A stretch of 64,000 nt of DNA from Phlebiopsis flavidoalba. Taxonomy: Eukaryota; Basidiomycota; Agaricomycetes; Polyporales; Phanerochaetaceae. The notes below the pieces were generated by a model that was not told the DNA's origin, did no database searches, and saw only the letters and a program-made list of their open reading frames with translations. The stretch is from assembly GCA_035772785.1 (NCBI GenBank), contig JAOCPU010000033.1, positions 307,881-371,880 of the forward strand, given 5' to 3'. Shown here piece by piece: positions 58,572-64,000 of this stretch (the first letter of the stretch is position 1; the number at the start of each line of letters is the position of its first letter). A program made the translations under genes and the position numbers.

Positions 58572-58654
58572 GGTCTGCCGCCTCGCTTAATTAGTCCTTT
58601 CCACCAACTCCTACGCATGCACCGCGCCGCCTCACCTAATTGGTCCTTTCTGCC
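58572..58654 (+). repeat. Short direct repeat (two 29-bp units)
   Basis: GCCGCCTCGCTTAATTAGTC at about 58576 recurs as GCCGCCTCACCTAATTGGTC at about 58629, each followed by CTTTC.RCC. The function is unknown. Confidence 0.5.
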
Positions 58655-59405
58655 TAACCCATTGTGTCAAGGCAGCTGCGGCCAGCTTTACCTGGGTAAT
58701 ATGCATATCTTCAACAACACTTTAAGGATCTTTTATCACAGCACAAGAAACCGTTTACACCTATGAGAGCGACGTGCGGATGGCAAAATGGTGAGTTACA
58801 ATTCTTTCACATCGCATATAACCCTCAAAATGCTATATGTTTACCGTCCTCTCATCCCCCAGTAGATTAAGAGACCCCCCATACTCGACTGATGAGGCTC
58901 CATAGCCCAAAAGCCTGCACGCGGAAACAACCTGCTTAGCAGCAGCTCAATGGCCCTTCGAGTGAATGTCGTCTCGAAGTCCAATACTTAACGTTCAAGT
59001 TGTCAATGATAAATAAGCCCATGGCCAGTGAGTTTCGTTTCGCTTTACGTTGGCTACCAAGGCCCATTGTTCTCTTCAGCTTCATATTCATCTTCAACCT
59101 TTGCCTCAAGTGCGCCCGCCCCTCCTCATCGGACTCCTCATGGACAGGGACATCAAGATCTGTTTTGCCGCCTGTTCACATTCATATGAACCGGCGCGTT
59201 GTCATCGAACCTCAGCATCGTCAGTAGTTGGCAGGTGCGTCATGCCGTACTATGCTACAACATACAATTCTCGCAGACTCAGTCACGGCTCACAGACCTA
59301 AATGATTTAAATCCCCTCCATCCATTGGCGGCAACCTCTCGCACCCTCTTTGCTTTTGCGGAAGCTTCAACATTGTCAGTCACGCCCGTTCGCTCAAGGC
59401 CAGCC

Positions 59406-60081
59406 ATGTCTGCAAGGCGGGTGCACGTCATCTTCATCGTTAACACCGACGCCGGTAAGTTAGTCGAGGTTTAAGCGTTATACCCAATGACAAAGTCATC
59501 ATCCAGGTCGTTTTGTCGTTCTGCTGTCGTTCTGTGCCTTGGCCACGTTGAATGCTTCTGAGTATACCTTCCAGAATGTCCAGGAATCGGATTACCCGAG
59601 CGGACGTCTTGATCGTAAGTCTAAGGAAGGGCCTGGCTGGTATGAAGATATCAGGCCTCTCTGAGCCGGCACTTCACTCGTCTTCATGTCTAGCCCGAGT
59701 CCACCTACTGCAACAAGATCTGCCAACAGCCCTTCAACCTGTCGGGCAACATCTTCGTTCGTGACCAGATCAAGCCCTCTTCAAGCGCCCATCTCAGCTG
59801 CCACGGCCAGCCCCGCCACACCGTCTTTGTCCGCGAATACAAGACCTTCCTCGCCTCGCCTCACAACGCCCCACCGGCCGCGGGCCCTCCGCGCCCGAGC
59901 TCGAGGCACAGATCATACAAGTAATCGAGATGGCACCGATTGGCACCGTGCGGCACCCGAGATAATGTTGACGCTGAAGAGCCGCGATGTCTGGACCGAC
60001 GTGCGTGGTCCGCTGTCTCCGCGCCCCAATTGCATTGGGGTCCATGCACGCACGCTATCTAGCACAAAACTATTGACGTGA
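59406..60081 (+). CDS. Membrane-anchored or secreted Cys-containing protein, spliced
   Basis: Exon 1 (59406-59454) starts ATG and encodes MSARRVHVIFIVNTDA. A 52-bp intron (59455-59506, GTAAGT...CCAG) joins it in phase to exon 2 (59507-59614), GRFVVLLSFCALATLNASEY and FQNVQESDYPSGRLD. A second intron (59615-59693, GTAAGT...CTAG) leads to ESTYCNKICQQPFNLSGNIF, then LSCHGQPRHTVFVREYKTFL. The hydrophobic run VIFIV to ATLNA acts as a signal peptide or signal anchor. Cys pairs (CNKIC, SCHGQ) follow, suggesting an extracytoplasmic, disulphide- or metal-binding domain. At the second junction the phase is off by one base (an extra C in a CCC run), and another jump lies near 59885, so the end is uncertain. 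I do not recognise the family. Upstream exons in the same frame are possible. Confidence 0.5.
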
Positions 60082-61095
60082 GTATTCAACTCTGCTCTAT
60101 GAATGATATTTAAGTTACTTACCACCTTCTTCTAGTCATTCTCGTACGCACAGCGCGAGCTGCCCGCTCGCGGGACGCCGTGTGGTCGGGTCGAGCGATC
60201 CGCTCGACCGTCTCATCCACACCGCGCTCATTGCCCGCATAGTGCACCGACACTCGACCGCGTCCAAGTGCGAACATGCGCGCTTTGCGTGTGAACACCC
60301 GCGCTCGCCGTCGTCGACTCCTGGAACATCCGCCTCTCGCCGCTCGTCAGACCTTGATACGCGGCCTCGACGCGGCCTTGGAACCCTTCAATGAACTCCC
60401 CTCGCCCTCACCCACTTCCCCTCTCCGCCGCAGCCGGCGACGAGAGAAGGACGACGACGCGGGACCCTTGGTCGGCGGGACGGCGATGCATCGTCTCGGC
60501 CGAATCTCGATCACAGTCTTCAAAATGTTCAATCTTCAACGGCGGCGCGCGCCGCTCTCGAGCTCGAGCTCGTTAGATGGCAATATAGAGTCTCGGTGCG
60601 CCACTGGCCGTGGTCGATGCTGCACGCGGGCACCGTCTGGCGTTCGCTGTGCGCCGTGGGTAGTTGCGTTCCATGGTCCGTGACCCTTGCTCGCCCGGAC
60701 GTCGATACGTCGTGGAGACGCAATCTCTGACTTCCTGCACTCTTCTCTTCCGACACCCGCCGCGCCACGATGGCCCTGCGCACACGCGGCACGAGCGCCC
60801 GACCCTCCCCTACATGGCCCCTCGGGTTTTCCGCTCGCCGGCCGTCGATGTAGGGTTTCGAAAGGGAATGAAAGCTCGCCGTTTTATGGACGACAGCGCG
60901 CTGGTCAATGTGCGAAATAGACGAGTGGGGTTGTTGCACCAGACCGTTGTGTGTAACCCTTTTACAAAAGGGCCTCAAATACTGAAAAGAGCCGTATTCA
61001 ACATCTTATTGACTACTTGAAAGGCTTTTTGACAAGCCATCCCTCAGGTATGTTAAATTACATAATCTCTTGGTGTTGGAATAACCTCGCGTGGC
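60082..61095. other. GC-rich coding-like sequence, no gene recognised
   Basis: Arg/Ser/Pro-rich frames on both strands, for example 60276-60683 on +, ending CAPWVVAFHGP. They may be downstream exons of the 59.4 kb gene but show no domain. Confidence 0.3.
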
Positions 61096-61105
61096 TTGCA
61101 CATCA

Positions 61106-61866
61106 CAGAATTCAAGCTCCGCATCAAGGCAGTGATTAACGGGTTGCGAACGCAACGCATCTTAATTCCCACCAACCACTCCATCTCCTCCCTCCCGCAT
61201 GCAGGACAGGAGGACTCGTCTTCAAAGGGCAATGAAACTGCCTCGGCAGAGGACGAGCTCGACTACGAGACCGCGACCAGTTTTGAGTCGTCGGTGACGG
61301 AGTCTAAAAAAGTAATCTGCTCTCGTGTAGTCTTGAGCATGCGCACTGGACGTTTCGTCACAGCCTCCCGAGAGCCCTTTCTACATACCAACTCCACCCC
61401 CTCGCCATCGAAGTACATCAACAGCGCAGGTCTCCACACCGCCTCCCTCTGCGGGCAGATAGGCCTCTACTGGGCCGACACACCGGCATTTTACTCTCAC
61501 GGCACGCAAGCGAATCTCTGGAAAGAAAATACCCTCCCGGTCGAGCACTCCATCTCGGGAACTCAAAAAAAAAGAAAAAAAAAAAAAAAAAACAAAAACC
61601 CCTTCTCGCAGTCCCGACTCATCCATCTCCATCTGGCCATCATGCCGTTCGACTACGCCGTCCACTTCAAGCACCCATTTGTCAAACATCTGCGATATAT
61701 CAGAATCCCGTCGGGGTTGCTCGACACATCGAGCCCGGGGCGCACCGCCACGTCAAGAGCGGGCACATACAACCCCTCCTGCTACCCCTCCTCCACACCG
61801 TCTTCACAACCCTCTTCCGCTTTTTTCCCGGCCTCAACGGCCCCTCATTTCTCGTTTTCTGCATAA
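61106..61866 (+). CDS. Long open frame with Lys tract, unknown
   Basis: Open from a splice-acceptor-like CACAG (about 61107) to a stop at 61864-61866, about 250 codons. There is no early ATG; the first lies near 61338. It has an acidic Ser/Glu segment (NETASAEDELDYETATSFES), a lysine run encoded by a poly-A tract at about 61565-61595, then MPFDYAVHFKHPFVKHLRYI and a Ser/Pro-rich tail. Length and composition make it a candidate exon, but no family is recognised. Poly-A length errors could shift the frame in the middle. Confidence 0.3.
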
Positions 61867-63620
61867 CCCCAACGATAACCATAGTATGGCGCAAAAAAAA
61901 AAAAAACGCCCATCACCCCCAGTGAGTGAGCCGTGTCCTCCCGACAACTGCGCACTAACAAAGCCGTGGGGACATTAGCAACAGCCCATCCCGCTCGGGT
62001 ACGAGCGGCCACGCACATAAAAAATCCCCCTATACCCACAACGACACAACTACCATCGCCTCGCCGCCATACCCCACCACCGCCTCTTCAAATGCTGCCC
62101 ATCGTCCTTCCATCTCGCGATGCTTCCCGTCATCTGAATCCCCTAATACACGACGCTGTAAGTCATTTACCCATGTCGCGGGTACAGTTCTGACTCAATA
62201 GTTACAGCCTCGCCATTCGAGGATCCAGTTCATGTCACGCTGACAATCCTGTCGGGGTCCCCTTCCAGGTGAGTTTATCATCCAAAGCTGGGAGCATTCT
62301 AACACCTTTACACTTTACAGGTACCGTCTTCGGCATCGGATGACTCAAGGGAGGGCTTCATCTATGTGGTCGTCAGATGATTCCAGGGACAGCCCGCGCT
62401 TTGTGCGTGTAGACCTGCGCGCATACGAGAGTTCCTCTGACTCGCCGGATGATGGGACGCCTGAAGAAGGTTCAATGTCAAATACGACGGGAGTATTGGG
62501 CAAAGCTGGTTGCTGATCTCACTCATGGATCTAGACGACAACTGTGAGTGGACTCGTGAGCAACGACAGGCCAGGCACTGAGGCCACGTCGTCCACACGC
62601 GGTGAGACGCGATGGCATCCAGTGAGCCAGCATCAGCCGATGATGAGAGTGAAGCCTCAGCCACTCTGTGTTTCACAGACGGCTGGTCTGTCTCGCATCA
62701 GTCGCTCTACCGCCGCTGTCGTCAGCTTCGCATGGATTGCCCCTATCAAGCGATCCTCTTCCCGCCTCGTCGCCTCGTCGCCTCACGACGGCTCGTCCGG
62801 AGCTTGAGGATCACTTTTCTTCGTTCTGAGCGGTTGCATAGGGGTCCTCGTCGAGGCATGTCACATTTTACTCAAACGGATGTGTGTATTCACAATTCAT
62901 TAGTGCACTACCGTCCCACCTTCCGCACATCACCCTCTTGCTCCGGCTTTCAAAGCAGTGAGGCTCGCTGTTGAATGTAGGTGCCAGTCGCCGGCTGTCG
63001 TTTCTTCTTTTCTCGTCGCTCTCGCTATCTGTTGCCGCGCAGTCTCTCATTTCATCGCCATCTTGGTTCCTTGTCGCTCTCATGTTTTCCTTCGTCGCTC
63101 TCATCGTTCCCGGTCGTTGCTCTCGATCGTTTCCTCATCGCCGTCTCTCTTGATTATTTTTGCTGCTCTGTGGTGCCTGTCGCTATCCACGCTGGCGTCT
63201 CGTTTTGTGTGGCCCCTCCCGTAGACCGTGGAATTATTGGCGCTAGTTGTTTTCTTGAATATCACGGCCTGTTTTAACACTATATTCTTTGAGCTGAGCT
63301 ATTTCTTCCTAACTCCTAACCTTCAAATTGATCTATAATATGGGCGTAAATTCCCTATTTCTTGAAGTAGTATATCCTCCATGTCGAGGCATACCGTCCA
63401 TATGAACAGCTGTGTTCAGTATCTAGAATATATGGCCTAGATAATTGATGGAGAGTGTATGTGACCATTATATCCATTGAGGTGGTGCATACTGTCAGCG
63501 CTGCCGCTGCTCAGATTCACATAGACACATTTCGTGTCTCGACGCTCTGGACATATGGCCTGGAATCTCTGCATCATCAGCGTGAATCAGCATTTATCTT
63601 ATTAATATTTAATTTTTTTT
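61867..63620. other. No gene recognised
   Basis: Includes a second A run (about 61889-61906) and a frame at 62612-62974 (MASSEPASADDESEASATLC) whose first 40 residues look protein-like. Probable intron signals occur near 62270-62320 (GTGAGT...TTACAG). Nothing ties these into a known gene. From about 63270 the sequence becomes AT-rich. Confidence 0.35.
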
Positions 63621-63622
63621 TC

Positions 63623-63640
63623 GGGTTTAGGGTTTAGGGA
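63623..63640 (+). repeat. Two TTTAGGG-like units
   Basis: GGGTTTAGGGTTTAGGGA lies at the junction between AT-rich sequence and the right inverted-repeat arm. Two units only, so it is not a telomere. It could be an interstitial telomere-like motif or chance. Confidence 0.4.
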
Positions 63641-63756
63641 TTTAGGAGTTTACGGGGGGAGGTCGACGCGCTCAGAGTCCGAATACGGGCGAGCGTCGAC
63701 GTTGCCCTGTATTGATGATTTGAGGACTGGGACCGGCCCGTTAAGTGTGGCTAGTT

Positions 63757-63991
63757 TGGCTACTTGACTGTAGCCTCATCCATGCAGCTTTCCGACTTCA
63801 AAGTCTCAGCAGCGCAGTCCAACTGGGCATATATACCCCGTTGCACTATGACACACAGGATTGTGTCCAGCGGGGAGCGGAGCCGATAGGTCTCCGCTCC
63901 TATAATATTTGAGTTACTGCGGTGGATGACAACCCGCCATCACGTTACGTTCATGACTTAAGAGGAAATTACCTTTAGAGCCGACAACACC
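63757..63991 (-). repeat. Inverted-repeat arm, right (partner at 8051-8270)
   Basis: The reverse complement of this interval begins GGTGTTGTCGGCTC (63991-63978), matching the left arm perfectly. It then diverges and matches again over GTGTGTCA..GTGCAAC...ATAT.CCCAGTTGGACTGCGCTG and AAGCTGCA. It ends nine bases before the window does, so any target duplication cannot be read. Confidence 0.7.
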
Positions 63992-64000
63992 GGCCCGTTC

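Noticed and set aside
61565..61595. Poly-A tail of a LINE or processed retrocopy
   Set aside because: No reverse transcriptase, no target duplication and no intronless gene copy upstream; the run lies inside an open frame as a Lys tract.
63623..63640. True telomere or subtelomere boundary
   Set aside because: Only two units, and sequence continues as a dispersed repeat for over 300 bp.
1..64000. CRISPR arrays, rRNA and tRNA genes, bacterial-type operons
   Set aside because: No regularly spaced short repeats, no conserved rRNA or tRNA signatures by eye, and the gene structure is intron-containing eukaryotic.

Overview
The window looks like a transposon-dense, gene-poor stretch of a filamentous basidiomycete genome, most likely an Agaricomycete. 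Supporting signs are about 50-70 bp introns with GT(A/G)xGT donors, a Plavaka (CACTA-like) transposase, a basidiomycete-type Ty3/gypsy gag-pol, a hAT transposase, and decayed or frame-broken members of protein families expanded in mushrooms (BTB/POZ, a PD-(D/E)XK-like family, DUF6532, RTC4-like, Mei2-like RRM). No rRNA, tRNA or CRISPR array was recognised.

Layout. 1-4.5 kb: unrecognised sequence, a broken BTB/POZ gene and a broken nuclease-like gene. 4.7-7.75 kb: an AT-rich island almost free of CpG. 8.05-8.27 kb: one arm of an inverted repeat whose partner lies at 63.76-63.99 kb. 8.7-13.9 kb: a decayed hAT transposase gene (minus strand) hit and flanked by five short non-autonomous hAT-like elements of two families, most with 8-bp target duplications and one nested inside another. 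13.9-16.6 kb: GC-rich degenerate repeats and AT-rich spacer. 16.9-33.5 kb: a Ty3/gypsy element (tandem-repeat leader, gag, zinc knuckle, protease, RT, RNase H, integrase) whose pol is split by about 9 kb of unrecognised sequence containing a strongly strand-asymmetric G-rich tract. No 3' LTR is visible.

34.0-40.2 kb: a many-exon DUF6532 gene (minus). 40.57-41.1 kb: a 309-bp tandem duplication. 41.4-42.7 kb: an RTC4-like gene (minus), with further coding-like sequence up to 45.3 kb. 46.2-51.5 kb: two related unrecognised minus-strand genes on either side of a Mei2-like RNA-binding gene and a 137-bp tandem repeat. 53.8-57.1 kb: a Plavaka transposase with two introns and several frame breaks. 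57-63.6 kb: mostly unrecognised, with one spliced gene for a membrane-anchored or secreted Cys-containing protein at 59.4 kb. The window ends in the second inverted-repeat arm.

Two themes stand out. First, conserved genes are often broken by single extra bases, either because genes are decaying together or because the assembly has uncorrected insertion errors; this limits every pseudogene call here. Second, each member of the short TAGTGAAG hAT-like family carries its own internally uniform subterminal hexamer (CCCTTA, CCCCTA or CCCATA), a pattern I have not seen described.
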